A stretch of 64,000 nt of DNA from Lineus longissimus (GCF_910592395.1 NC_088310.1:21459501-21523500); one strand, 5' to 3'. Positions 21,261 through 34,201 are shown, counted from the first letter of the stretch. Program-made: numbers and translations. The notes: a model not told the origin generated them from the letters alone.

Positions 21261-22734
21261 TTGAGGCGAGATTTTGGAATGTAAAACAAAATGTGATCAG
21301 ACCAGAAAGCGCACAAGGCTTGTACTGAACTGGTGAGACAATCTCAGCAGCACCTACATGTACAACATTCTCTCATGACAATTACAACAAATTATCAAAA
21401 TATTTGTGATAACAGTTTATTACATTTGTACAAAATATATCACCAATGGTTGTGAGGAACGTTTTGTTGAACATAGTGGTATCAGTTAACATTACTTCGA
21501 AAAGGGTGACAAATAAAAGTTTCCGATATCACAACTCAGCATACAAACGAAACGTATTTAATGTGAAGAAACATGGTTTTGTCAACCATTCCCAAAAGTT
21601 TTTTAAAACAAAGAAACTCACAGACTGTGCCAACATGAGTAATCCAAACCAGGTGATATTTTGGTAGCGGCATCTTAGGTCATTACAACCTCTTCTTGCC
21701 CGATTTTTACACCAACTGGAAAGTCCTGATAAATAAGTTCACAAGTTAATAATGTATGTTGTATTTGTGTGCAGTACATTTGGACTTAAATGGGCTTCAT
21801 GGGATAGCTCTAGGATTTCAAAGGGTCTTGCACGACCTTTTATATGGACCACCATAGTCATGTGTCAGATATATCATTCTTCCTACAAAAATCACTTCAA
21901 GCAGGACCAGGACTTCTCCAAATACTATCAATGAAAAATCATTAAACTGCAATTCCAATAAGTAGTGCACTAGCACAGTATGTAACCCTACGCACTAAGT
22001 CATTACTAACATAAAATTGACAAGCCATGTCAAAAAGCCCCTCAGAACTCAAGCGAAGATCCTTGCAATAGCATTGGCATTGGTATGATATTTACATGAA
22101 CATGAGCCCAAGTTTCTCTATAAAATACGGTCACTGTGAAAGTACATGCACATATTGCTGTGATAACAGAATATCATCTTTAGGAACTTCCAACTTGAAA
22201 TAACACACTTTTGTATGTACTGTCTTTCAATACATCTTAAAATTTAACAATTTTGATTACCCAACTAACAAAAATATTTCCCTATTCCCTAAATTCATGC
22301 ATGTGATATAGTCATCATACATTAAAAATGATAAATGACAACTGTTTCACATGATTATGTTTGGCATTCAACCATTGGTGAAAACTTACAGGTGGACAAT
22401 TGCCAATGTGCATTTCATCAGATATGAATAAAGAGTAGTCTTTACCAATTCTTGATTTCATGGATAGTTCATTCTGACATGACATTAGAACTTTAAGCAG
22501 CACTACCATATATATGCTAGCCATCTTAACCCAACATTCATAGGTACATTTAGAAGTAGATCTGCAGATTAGTGTACAGTGTTCAATGTCCACAATGGCC
22601 AAAAGTCCTAAAGCAAAGCAATTCTGAGTAACACATGTACATGACAATGAAGTACAGTTTTAAGTGAATTTTAGATATGATGAATATGAAATTATTGAGC
22701 GCATAGAACTGACATCTATTTTTTGAACATCGTC
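21261..22734. other. Spacer / possible 3' UTR of the C6orf120 homologue
   Basis: AT-rich, with no supported coding exon. For the minus-strand gene at 22735-23235 this is downstream sequence; TTTATT near 21415 (AATAAA on the minus strand) is a possible poly(A) signal. Confidence 0.35.
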
Positions 22735-23235
22735 TCATAATAGAATATCAAAAGCTATTTTTAGTATACCTACAAGCACAGTGTATAAAATGGACTGTTC
22801 TTCCTGTTCACCCTGAGTATTGCCTGCCGCATCACCATCCGATTCTGTATTAAAAGTCTCACCTTGACCACTGGACCCCGCCATTAAACTCATCACATAT
22901 TTACTCTCTTTATGACTTGGGTGTCCATATACACCAATACCGATAGGTCGCTTCATACTGGTAGGTATCAACACTTCATCATCACCACATGTCACTGATT
23001 GTAATTCATAATTTTCAAAATCTGGATGCAAAGTTTTATCAGAAACGTAGATATCTGAATCCCCAGTTTCTGTGGACAGGAGGAGGCGTAGATCCCCTTC
23101 TCTTGTTAGTTTGTAGTAGGTGTAATTTCCTGCTCCAATTTCTCCACTGAATGTGTGAAGGATGTACTCTGCAAACACAACAGAGATGAACTGGAAGACA
23201 AGGAGTAGAGATGCTATCACAGCAGAATGTTCCAT
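22735..23235 (-). CDS. C6orf120: UPF0669 protein C6orf120 homologue
   Basis: Single-exon, 166-aa secreted protein. An N-terminal signal peptide (MEHSAVIASLLLVFQFISVV, then FA) is followed by EYILHTFSGEIGAGNYTYYK, DSDIYVSDKTLHPDFENYEL and GIGVYGHPSHKESKYVMSL. These are the conserved blocks of the C6orf120/UPF0669 family. An acidic linker (GEQEEQ) precedes a hydrophobic end (SILYTVLVGILKIAFDILL), as in the vertebrate proteins. The human protein is reported to affect CD4+ T-cell apoptosis, but the molecular role is not known. NYT and possibly other sites could be N-glycosylated. Start at the only suitable Met, directly before the signal peptide. Confidence 0.93.
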   Translation of the reverse strand: MEHSAVIASLLLVFQFISVVFAEYILHTFSGEIGAGNYTYYKLTREGDLRLLLSTETGDSDIYVSDKTLHPDFENYELQSVTCGDDEVLIPTSMKRPIGIGVYGHPSHKESKYVMSLMAGSSGQGETFNTESDGDAAGNTQGEQEEQSILYTVLVGILKIAFDILL

Positions 23236-24251
23236 CTCGAAGGTTTACGTTCAGAGAGCTGATAATTTAGATCCTGTCACAACAAAGGCTGCACCTGAAA
23301 TGTGAATGAAATATAAGCCACAATTGCTTGGAGAGAAATTGATTTAAAAGAGCTGACAAGATAACGCCTACTAAATTCCCAACATGAGAACATTTTTTCA
23401 AGAGAACACCAGCAAAATTCCTGACACGACAGACCATTTTCCCTTGCAAAACCAAACCAGCTGCAAAACGAAGGATGGTGTAGGCCTAGTTTAGTTAGTC
23501 TTGTTCCAGATGGTCAGCGGCAGCACCCATATTAGGCATTACCATTAGTCCCAAACAAACTTCTTCGAAAAGCCATGCAATGCCAAATGGCGTGAAATGG
23601 TCAACTGTTCAAGGTATTTCGCAATACAATTCCTCAGCCTCGACCAAAATGGTGATAAGGTCTTCAGTCATGACAATGACTGGGTTCATGATGCATGGGT
23701 TAGGGTTTTCTCTCACAAGCCCAGATTTTTTTATTTTTTTTATTTTTAAATCATCTTTTATTCAAAAAGTAGAGCCTACAAAACTCCCGGCCTCTAGGAG
23801 TGAGCTGAGTTAGCAAATCTATAACATTGTGACATATATAAAACAGTAAATTTTAAGCCCAGATCAAAACCCATTTGATAGATGGCGCCACTGATGTTGT
23901 ATTCATCCTGAACCCTTGCTTACTTCATCCAACCTTATAGAATCCTTCAAAATATAAAACCCACCATTTCTAAGTTTGTTGATAACGAGGGGTTCATAAA
24001 CATCTATCTAAGGTTGTTAAATTTGCGTAAATGCTTCAAAGAACTGGTATTTTGCTGACTTTCCCACCTGACACAAAAATTTGGTCAACACGGATGGCGA
24101 TTTGTAACATCCTCGATGTACATGTTGGAGTTCTTCTAATAATAACAGGTGACGCCATATCCTTACGCGGGAAATACAATGCGCACGTGTGCACTTGGAA
24201 TGGCTCCCTGTAGGATTTGTGAAGGGGGTCCTGGGGGCGGGGGGGGGGGGG

Positions 24252-24540
24252 TTCATACTAATGATAAACTATTCAATGTAAACTCAAGTGACTGTGGTCA
24301 GGGATGTGGATTCAACTAGTGATAAAACATTCAATGGGAACTCAAGTGAATGAATGTGCAGATCATCTGAGGGATATGTATTCATACTGGTGACAAACCA
24401 TTCAATGGGAAACTTAAGTGAGTGTGGTCATCTGAGGGATATGGATTCATACTGGTGATAAAACGTACAATGAGAACTTAAGTTAATGTGGTTATCTGAG
24501 AGATAAGGATTCCTACTGGTGATAAACCATTCAATCAATG
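24252..24540 (+). repeat. Tandem repeat of 59-70 bp, zinc-finger-linker-like
   Basis: Five units starting near 24252, 24311, 24381, 24446 and 24510 share TTCATACTGGTGATAAACC, ATTCAATGGGAACT and GTGTGGTCATCTGAGGGATA. One frame reads HTGDKPFNG, which resembles the HTGEKPF linker of C2H2 finger arrays, but stops interrupt every unit and spacing is shorter than the 84 bp of true fingers. A poly-G run precedes it (24240). Confidence 0.6.
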
Positions 24541-24777
24541 TGACCAAACTCCACATACACAGGAGGTCATCCCTCCAACTGCTATATAAAAACTTTCTAT
24601 CCTCAAAGTCTTGCAAGGTCTCCCAACATCGAAATCCACGAGAGAGAACGAGAACGAGGCGGTATTTTGACGATAATATACGGTTTTACCTTTTGTCAGA
24701 AATGAAACAGTTACAGTGTGTTTATAATGCCTGATAACACCTAAAAACAATAATGCAAAACAGTCAGTTTGACTTGA

Positions 24778-24785
24778 TGACGTCA
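24778..24785. promoter_or_regulatory. Perfect CRE upstream of STYX
   Basis: TGACGTCA, the full CREB/ATF palindrome, lies about 260 bp before the STYX start codon and is plausible promoter DNA. Activity is inferred from the motif and position only. Confidence 0.35.
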
Positions 24786-25043
24786 ACCAGTGTCACCACC
24801 TCGTTCTTGTTCTCGCATCCGCTCTGTTCGCTTTTCCCACGAGGAAGGTCACATGACAGACAAAAATAGATTCATACGAGATATTTGCATATATTAAAAA
24901 GCCCCAACCCTCGCTTAGTATTTCGAAGTATGGTGAACTCGCATTTTGTTCGAATTTGACAAAACTTCTGACGTCTGAAAAGTACTTCATCACTCAGCTG
25001 GTCAGTTGATTAAGAGTGAACTACGTCAGGACGAACATGCAGC

Positions 25044-27815
25044 ATGGAATCATTTCGTTTTCTACCAATCCCGCCCATAAGCGAGGCAGATACGGTACGA
25101 AATTATCCCAAATCTGACAACATTGCATAGTCATTGATTTAAATGATTACAATACTCTACTCACTGCACTAGACACTACTGGGCCTCCTTGACTGGGCCT
25201 GGTGCAATGAATGAACAATTGACAGAACATGACCAATGCAAATGTCACAGCCTACTGTCTTACTTGTACTACTTGCTACCAATATGGTATTAATTGGTAA
25301 CAACCTGAATTTACATAGTTTCCTGATTCTGCTTTCACTTTCAGCAATGGACCTATACCATGAGGCGAGATATGCAGGTATGCAGGCAATTTAGGTTAAA
25401 ATTTATTTGTGGGAAGAGAATTAAGGATTTTCCTAAGGCACTCCTTGCCTCTGCTATACTTGTGGAGTCCTGGGATTTGTATGGTACCGTTAATTGGCTC
25501 AGGCAACTTACGATCATACGTGTGCAAGTCATAAGCATCTTGTTGCATATGGTCGAGTTAGGGGTCAGGATCCCATTTATATTCAATTGATATAATACAT
25601 GTATAATAATTTCTAATGGGCCTACTATTAATTATACAATAATTTATAGATATCTTTGTTTTTCCTTTTTTCAGGAAATTGTACCCAACCTTTACCTTGG
25701 TCCTTATGGTGCTGCCATGCGATCAAAGGTAATGCTTATCTCAAGTGTTTATTGGAATCATGCTGAATCTAGAATTACCCAGTAGTTAATGGCAAAAAAG
25801 TGTATAATGACCACGGTCACCTCCCTCTATCTAATTTCTTGGCATGGTTAGGAATGCTTCACTGAATTGTTTGCACAGTGCATGATCAACAGTTACCAGT
25901 ATAAATAGGTATGAGGCAAAGGCCCTATTCTGGGCAATGACACTAAAATGATAGTGACATACATACTATACCGATTAATGGATTCGGCTTGATGTCTTCC
26001 AATTTCAAGGAAAATTATGGAAATCAAATAATAATTGCAAATTTGCAGTTGTATAAATATGAATTCACAGTCACACACCATTAATAGCTGATGAGAAAAA
26101 GAAGTGTGGTCATAAAACATTCTATATTTAATTAGTGATTAAGTTAATGAGTTGTCTATTTTTCAGCTGGATAATCTTCAACTGCATGGCATCACCCACA
26201 TTGTGTGCATAAGACAAGCAATAGAGGCTGCTTTTGTAAAGCCAAACTTCCCTGAGTTCTTCAGATACTTGGTGCTAGATATTGCTGATAGTGTGACTGA
26301 GAATATCATTCAACATTTCCCTAAGGTAAGCATTGTGCATTGTCTGTTGACCACTTCTATGTTCACTGGTGCCAGTCCCTGTGCATCCTTGTTATAATTG
26401 TGTTTGCAGTGCCTTTGTATATCATACTACAGAGTAGCTTAATCCTTTCCCTGTATTTTATTCAAAGGTGCGTGATTTCATTGATGAATGCTTCCGGTGT
26501 GGTGGAAAAGTTCTTGTTCATGGCAATGCTGGAATTTCCCGCAGGTAAGGATGCAGTAAGCACACCACTGTTTGTCAGCTCTCCATGCCCCAGTTAAATT
26601 TTAGTAACTATTGTTGTAAAGTGCTTTGAGGCACATGCTGACCTGTGGGTCAATATATGTACTGTACAAAAAACCAAGAACAAGTGTCATGATTTTCACA
26701 GTAACATGTGTTGCACGTTGATTCATGCAGCATATTTTCGGGGATGAAAACAACATTTGGTAAATTGAGCCATGATTGAAATTTTGTTAATCTACCTTTC
26801 AGCGCTGCCCTTGTGATAGCATATATCATGGAGCGATATGGTCTGCCATACAGGTGAGTTGTAAAGGAATGATTAATCAGGGTCCCCCACCCCTCTTATG
26901 ACACACTCTGGTATTCTGATATATCATATTCTTATGTATTATAATGCTCTTCAAATATTTAAACACCCATGACTTAGAGGCGAGGCTAGTTCAAATTTCT
27001 GTCCAGAAGAATATGAATGAAGTTGAGTAAACGTGTTTAAAAGAGATAATATCAACCCAAAGGAGGTGTGTTTAGTCCAAAAATCTGTTTCAACCACTGG
27101 GCTAATGACAGTTGATGTGTCATTTTGTAACATACTGTACATGTAAACCTAGAAATATAATCTCCAAAATATCTGGAGGCGAAAAAGGAAAATTGAATTG
27201 AAATTATTGTGATGGGACGGTCAGAATGCCACAAGAAAGTAGCTATTTACAAAGTTGCATAATGAAATGGCTGCAAATATTTCCAGGTTTACTGTAGATG
27301 TACAGAAATGAAGTAATACTAGTTTTGTTACATTTTCAGAGAGGCCTTTCTCTATGTACAACAGAAGCGTTTTTGTATCAATCTCAATGAAGGCTTCGCT
27401 CAACAGTTAAAGGTATGTGAATGGTGGTATTCATTATTTCCCCATCAGCAGAATACTTTGTGAAAATGCAGTAATCTCATCCTCTAGTAGCCTATCGAAT
27501 CCACTCGCGAAATGTAGTAAAACTAGTTATTTTGAAAACAGCTCAGTCATTCCCTGTGCCACAGATAGCAAGTAACATTTCAGCCTCTTGTCAGACAGCA
27601 GTTAAACCTTGATTGCCTGTCTCTCTGTATATTACTAGGAGTTTACCAGTTCATGTACTTCCTCATATTTCCTCATATTTCAGGAATATGAGCCAATATA
27701 CAGAGCAAAGCTGACATTGGAAAATGGCCAACCTTCCATGCAGACTGGACACTTAAAAAGAAAAATGGATGACGATGTGTATGAAATGAGAACTGATTTC
27801 CTTGATACATCCTGA
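25044..27815 (+). CDS. STYX: STYX, catalytically inactive dual-specificity phosphatase
   Basis: Pseudophosphatase that binds phosphorylated partners such as ERK and calcineurin-pathway or FBXW7-linked factors without hydrolysis (known for vertebrate STYX). Eight exons: 25044-25094, 25345-25377, 25675-25728, 26167-26325, 26468-26544, 26803-26853, 27340-27412 and 27684-27815, giving 209 aa. All phases agree. The signature loop reads VLVHGNAGISRS, with Gly118 replacing the catalytic Cys, exactly as in vertebrate STYX. Other family blocks are QWTYTMRRDMQEIVPNLYLG, HGITHIVCIRQ and FRYLVLDIAD. The C-tail (HLKRKMDDDVYEMRTDFLDTS) is basic then acidic. An out-of-frame ATG lies 7 nt before the start. 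Confidence 0.95.
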
Positions 27816-28600
27816 CAGCAGCTTTGGTAGCTACACATGTGAGATGGTTTTCTAAAAAACTGTGACTTTGTGCCATTGACAGCAAGCAATGTTAATAAGC
27901 AAAGGCATTTGTATTGAGACTCTCAGCAGGTTGCATGCAGAGTTATTGCAAATATCCTATTTTGTTTGTGCTTGGACAAAATTTTCCTCACTAAACAACA
28001 TCAGAATGAATCTTTGGATGTGAAAATGGACAAGGGTGTTATTCAGAGTACCGTACATTCCATCAACTATTTGAGATGGATTTTCAAGTTTTATGATCGC
28101 GACACATTCTTTCTTGCAATAAACTCTATACCTGTGAGCATTTTCCATCATTGTGAATTGTCGTCGGACACTTTGTTGAACATTTTAAAAACCTCCAAGT
28201 TGGAGGTGCCAAAATGATGCCAAACCTGTTACGTATGGTCAACTCCGCCTATAACAACAGGTCATCATGTTTTGACAATGCTCCATGATTTTGGACTGTT
28301 TCTGCGAGATATTGCCACATACCTGAATAAGGTATCAAGACCAGAAATTGAATGAGTCACATGTATTATTCTGGAACAGTGTTTTCTCCGGCAGATTCGA
28401 CTGTATGTGACTGTGTCTTTAGTTTTAGTTTTAAGATCAAATCGGGCATGATTTTTGGCTCATGTAGTTGTGCTTATTCATACCTAACGTTAGGGGCAAA
28501 CTGATATTGACTTGTCGGAGGCAGCATGCCAATCGGAATTTCTACTGTTAAATACTTGATGGTTATAGAATAAAGTGATCATTGTCTACATCTTAGATTT
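27816..28600 (+). other. STYX 3' UTR with poly(A) signal
   Basis: Non-coding sequence after the stop. AATAAA at 28569-28574 is the likely poly(A) signal. The open frame near 27966-28217 shows no family similarity and lies in this UTR. Confidence 0.55.
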
Positions 28601-29173
28601 GGTTACTTTCATGAAACTCATCTGGACAGATGTATGCACATGCTGGGTGCTCGTGGAACCTTAGCTTTAAAGGGACAATATAGGCAGCAGCTGGGCAGGC
28701 AAGATAAAGTTACACAAAGCCGCCAATAGGGGTCTCTCACATCTCACAGTAGTTCAAAATGATTCAAACTTGTATGAGGAATATATTTAGTGCCGAGTCT
28801 TGACATGACCAAGGGCCCTCACTGTGTATACCAGTCACTTGAAGATGGCCTATAGTCCCCTTTAACTGTTTCTCTCGCAGGAGTGAGTTAATTGGCTAAT
28901 TAATTAGAGACCATTTAATTCTCTTATAACATACATGAGGATTAAGTGGTCTTTATTGACCAATTAACACACTTATTGCCTGAAATCTCTCCAAATAGTA
29001 CTCTCTTCTGCAGACTGTCCCTTTAACCGTTTTAATATGTCGCCATCTGGAGTTGATAAAATGAACTAAATACCAGGAAGTATGTTAGTCACATGACAAC
29101 AATATGGTAGACGACCCTGTTTCATAAGATTTACTATTAATGACACTCCTTGAGCTTCATCAGTGTCGGAATC

Positions 29174-32100
29174 ATGCATATTTTAGTGGTGTTGTCAGTA
29201 TTTTGTTTCTTCTCACTCTCGTATCAAAATGGTACTACTCCAGAGCAGATCCACATAGCCTATGGTGGTGAGTTACTAAGCAGTAGGCCTAGGGCCGGTG
29301 TAGGGGCCAATTTTATATAGTACTAAGTAGTGAAAAAAGGCTGAATGAATGATGGATGATCAGGACATGAGACCTACATTGGAAGTCTGCTTAGGGAAAG
29401 CTACTGACTCTCTACTATACTTGAGAATGTATTATTCTTACATGTTACAAAGTCCATGATTGGTGGTGTTACCTTAATACTAGCTGGCATGAAGATACTA
29501 GGAATAAGGCTTGCTTATATATTTTTGCCTTTATTGGGCTTAGTTTATGCCTCCCAAAACTCAAAGTATAGCCATTTTTTGTTTGGCGGTCTAAGCATGG
29601 CACGAATGTAACCTGTATCCATATCCTTGAAAACACATCATGTACCATGTATCTTCTTCATCTCTTCATTCAATCCTGGTTCTTATCGTTGTTATGATGT
29701 ATTTCAGCATATCCCAGTGAAATGGTATTAACATGGAACACTCGACAAAACACAAATGTCTCTACTGTCCAGTATGGGTTAAAGGCTCCAAATACTCCTG
29801 TAAAAGGATCTATGGTAATGCTCGGCGGACCATTTGGGATACTGCAAGATATTCAGTTTGTGCATAAAGTCAAGCTGACTGGCCTAAAACCGGGGGCTAG
29901 ATATGGTGAGTAGGTCTAATAGACAAAGCGTTGGCATACACTTTAGAATTAAAGGCTGAATGTATCTTGTATTAATTGCAAATTGGATCATTTTCAGTCA
30001 AACATCCTGTGTTGAGAATTTTAATGTCTTTTTATTTTGTTTCTAATTTGAAATGGATTTACTGCTCTCTGTTTTATATGTATAAATGAAAAGAGACCGG
30101 TGAATGAAAGACATTGACTTTGTAGATACATCACAATTTACTACCTTAACATTTCACACAGTACCTTTCTCTTTTGGCTAGTTTATCGCTGTGGAAGTCC
30201 ATCAAACTGGAGTCGGGTATATAACTTTACTACAATGCAAGATGGAACTAACTGGAGTCCAAGGTTGGCCATCTATGGTGATATGGGGTTCAAAAATGCC
30301 AAGTCTATGCCCTTCCTGCTAAAAGAAATGGAAAAGGGTGATTTTGATGCTGTTTTGCATGTTGGAGATATGGCCTATGACATGGCAGATGTAAGTATGA
30401 TAATGAGGGCTATCAAAAAAACATGTTGTTCATCTTTCATTGCAGAGTTAAAGCACATTCACAAACCACTGCAACATGTTATTGGTTCCCTTAATTGCTT
30501 CTACAATATTTTCTGTATCATTTTTTCAAAAAACAAATCAGAACACCCTTGTATAGCCAACTCCAAAGTGGTCATGAAAGTGTTGCTGAGTGAGTCAAAA
30601 GGAAGAGGGTTTAATTGTTGCTAATCAGGTCTGGTATCATTATATCAACAAAAAAATACTTAAATCTTCTTTGTCTTCAGAATAGAGGAAGAACTGGTGA
30701 TGCATTCATGAACCTGATCCAACCTCTTGCAGCAAAGATTCCCTACATGACCTGTGTGGGAAACCATGAATGGCACTAGTAAGTGATGCAACTTCTAATC
30801 TTTTTCAATTTTGATCTGTGCATGGTTTCCACCAGGATTTGTTATAGGTTTCTAGGTCTAAAATGTAAAAGAACAAGTTTTGATCTTCTTTTTTTCTTAC
30901 AGCAACTTCACTAACTACAAGACCCGTTTTGCTGGAATTGGTGGGGGAAAAGGAGATGGCGAAGGCTTTTTCTATAGGTACTTCTATGCTAATTGTTAAC
31001 AGTATCCCAAGATGCAGATTTCTAAAAATATTATTTGGATTTTGCAGAACTAATGGCACAAGTTTACATTGTGACCAGCATACATGTATTTGAATTGTTT
31101 AACCTTGAGGGCCCTGGATGTATGACCAAATTTCTACTGAAACCAATTGGAATTGGATCTAGTTGTGAAGTACTTTCAAAATCCCCTTGTAGTATTGAAT
31201 GATTTGGTTTTTAACCTTGTCACTAAATGGCTGAAACTAACCCAGGTGTTCTTTTTAAAATCTCTTCAGTTTTGACATAGGACCAGCTCATATAATTTCC
31301 CTGTCTACTGAGTTTTATTTCTACATCATGTATGGAATCGAACAAGTGGGAAAACAGTATGCATGGCTTGAAAAGGACTTAGCTGTAAGTATCATTTAAT
31401 GGGTCAGGGGTCAGGGGTCACATACTTTTTTAGTATCATTATCATCCTTCTCTTTCAGCTTTGATATTGGACCAGCTCACATAATTGCACTGTCTACCGA
31501 GTTCTATATCTACGTCACATATGGGATTGAACCTGCACTGAAGCAGTTTGCATGGCTTCAAAAGGACCTGGCCGTGAGTACAAGTAAAATTGTACCATAG
31601 ATGATAACCCCATAGCCAACCTGGGATCTAACCAAGCTGGGTCAGACCTTGTCCTGGGAAGGAAGTGCCAGTTTGACATTTCTGTGTCAAATGTGCCTCT
31701 GCGTTCGTTCAGGTTCAAAGTTGTCTGTGTCGGCACCTCATCCCTTTTGTTTTCTGCTTTCAAAATTCTCCGGTTGCCACTCCATCTATATCTTTGGAAA
31801 CCTTGCTGGTTCCATGTATTGGTGTTTTCTCCTCTCTGATGAACCCCCTCTTACTGAGACTCCTGGATCTGCCCCTGATAGTTTTTGAAAGCTGGGAAAT
31901 AACAACTGTCAATTAGAAACAAGGGTGTCCACAAACGAGCTACTTTACATATAGGGGAAAAGGACAACTTGGAATTGTCTAAAAACAAATGACAACACAC
32001 AATAGGCGGAATATCAGGACAGTTTTATTACTGTCAAGTACCAGGTCATCCTTTATCTCAGTTGTTCTTTTTCACGATTCAAGTACTTATTAAAGCTATT

Positions 32101-34201
32101 TATATCATTTCAGGAAGCAAATAAACCAGAAAATCGAGCCAAGCGACCTTGGATTATAACAATGGGTCATCGACCGATGTATTGTTCCAATGATGCAGCT
32201 CAACTATGTGAATACCAAGAGACTCCTGTAAGTTACATCTATTCATATCATTTCAGGAAGCTAATAAACCAGAAAATCGAGCCAAACGACCTTGGATTAT
32301 AACAATGGGTCATCGACCGATGTATTGTTCTAATAATGCAGCTGAACAATGTGATCAGAATGAAAGTATTGTAAGTACCGGTATTGTGTATAATGGGGCA
32401 TGTCTATCTTCATGCTGGTAATCAAAATTCATCCAGGTCTTAAAATTTGCTTGGCATTTAATAAAACTAAAATAACATAAGTGTTGTTTAAACAGTGAAA
32501 GATATGATAATCCATATTTATCTTGCATGTTTATCTTAAATGACTTTTATTGATTAAAGTGCTTGAAGATTACTCCTGTTTATGTTGGCTCATTTCCAAA
32601 CCTCTCTGTGTCAAGGATATCCGAACTGGTTGTGTCAAATCAAGTCCGCGTTCTCATTTGTTTAACTGTTTTTATCATGGCTGTGCTAGTATTTATCAAC
32701 TAAGTCCCTTCAGAAAGATTAAAACAACTTTATATGACCTGTAATGGGATCAGACATCACTATATTGCAGTCAAGCTTAAGCATTTCATGACTTTCTTAC
32801 AGGTTCGAGTTGGTGTTCCCTACCTCCACCTCTATGGCATGGAGCCCTTGTTTAAGAAATATGGCGTGGATCTGGCTATCTGGGCTCATGAACACTCATA
32901 TGAGAGGCTGTGGCCTGTCTATGATAGAAAGGTAGTGTTTGAATGCGACAGTGTAATCCAAAATTCCAAAGTTCAAGACTATTTCTCAATTGAACCCTTT
33001 TCCAGGATTCTTTTAGAATGAGCTTGAAAGTAGCACTAATAGGTAGTGTAGTATAAGTAGAATACATTTAGATCATTGGTAGTCTGGTGCCAAGTCTAGG
33101 AGACGGAATATAAAAAGAAGGAGTTGTCAAAATCATATGTCATGACCATTTTTTGTTGAAAGTTCTCTTTGATTACTCTACCTCCTATACCATTGATTTA
33201 ATGAAGCTATTCAACAACCTATGCAGCAACCAGGGATTATCACTTGATGCCCTCTGAGCCAATTTTATCCCACTCTACGGTACATGTATTTTGTTTTGTA
33301 ATTGATTGATTCTATCATACACTTTCATTTGACAGCTGCAGTGGCTTCGTATTACTCGTCCAGCATGAATCTTTGAATAAGTGCGCGGAGGTCTGTCTTC
33401 TCCAAATGAAATTAGTATGCTTGTTATTTTCTTCTCCCTTAGGTTATGAATGGCAGCAAGGAGGCACCATATACGAATCCGAAAGCTCCTGTCCATATCA
33501 TCACAGGCTCAGCGGTAAGAATTACATTTAACTGGAACCTTCCTGTTAGCAAGTATGAATTAATGAGAAAGAAAGAAAGCTATACTAATAGTGTTAACCC
33601 CTTTTTTTACGCCGGCCTAAGATTTTGCGATTTGTACCCAAAAGTTTTGCGAATGTATACATGTAGATCTGCGAAAATAACAGATGCAGTACATCTTTTA
33701 TGTGCTTGTCCTTTCAGGGTTGCATTGAGAAGATAGATCCATTTGTTGGACCTTTTCCCGAGTGGTCTGCATTCAGGCTGTCTGATTATGGCTACACTAG
33801 GATGAAGATCCGCAATGCCACCCACCTCGATCTGGAACAGTTCTCAGTTGATAAGGGGCCAGTAAGTTTATCTCTGTGTCCTTGAGCAAGACGTATAGCC
33901 CTTCACCTGTGTTATCTCTATTCAGGAATATAAATACCATTTACAAGTCTTGACTGGGAATTTCACCTTTGCTGTACCATCATGTCATCCAAAGGGAGTT
34001 ATATTCCAAGAACTTTAAACTAAGATAAGATCAAGGCCCCTTTCCCTAAGAAGCCCTTATCTGGCTGACCCTTAATTTGTTCTCATATTCCTTTTCCAGA
34101 ATGGTGCTATTGTTGATAAGTTTACTATAATCAAGGATAAGCATGGTCCATACACTGACGATGAGGATGAGACCTTGAGGTGGCGTCAATACAAGCCATA
34201 A
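29174..34201 (+). CDS. ACP7: Purple acid phosphatase, ACP7 type, with two alternative exon pairs
   Basis: Secreted or lysosomal metallophosphatase. Exons: 29174-29267, 29708-29905, 30182-30390, 30681-30778, 30903-30977, one of 31270-31384 / 31459-31573, one of 32114-32227 / 32257-32370, 32803-32931, 33443-33514, 33718-33861 and 34100-34201. Any one-of-each choice gives 449 aa. A signal peptide (MHILVVLSVFCFFSLS) precedes a fibronectin-like N-domain (EMVLTWNTR). All five metal motifs are present: GDMG, GDMAY, GNHEW, MGHRPMYCS and WAHEHSYERLWP. The C-terminal GPVHIITGSA-type block (APVHIITGSAGCIE) and YGYTRM fit animal ACP7. Start at the ATG opening the signal peptide. Substrate unknown. Confidence 0.93.
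31270..31384 (+). CDS. Alternative exon 6a of the purple acid phosphatase
   Basis: 115 nt, enters in phase 2 and leaves in phase 0. Encodes (S)FDIGPAHIISLSTEFYFYIM, then YGIEQVGKQYAWLEKDLA. It is followed by GTAAGT and a 74-nt gap to its twin. Because 115 is not a multiple of three, including both copies or neither would break the frame. Confidence 0.85.
31459..31573 (+). CDS. Alternative exon 6b of the purple acid phosphatase
   Basis: 115 nt with the same phases as 6a and a GTGAGT donor. Encodes (S)FDIGPAHIIALSTEFYIYVT, then YGIEPALKQFAWLQKDLA. The two versions share the first half and differ most in the YGIE...KQ helix, so the isoforms would differ near the active-site rim rather than in metal ligands. 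Confidence 0.85.
32114..32227 (+). CDS. Alternative exon 7a of the purple acid phosphatase
   Basis: 114 nt, phase 0 to 0. Encodes EANKPENRAKRPWIITMGHR, PMYCSNDAAQLCEYQETP. Contains the motif IV His (MGHRPMYC). The GTAAGT donor is only 29 nt from the next exon. Confidence 0.85.
32257..32370 (+). CDS. Alternative exon 7b of the purple acid phosphatase
   Basis: 114 nt, phase 0 to 0. The first ~80 nt are almost identical to 7a, including the metal His; the end differs (SNNAAEQCDQNESI versus SNDAAQLCEYQETP). The shared acceptor tract (TATCATTTCAG) shows that the duplication included the splice site. Confidence 0.85.
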
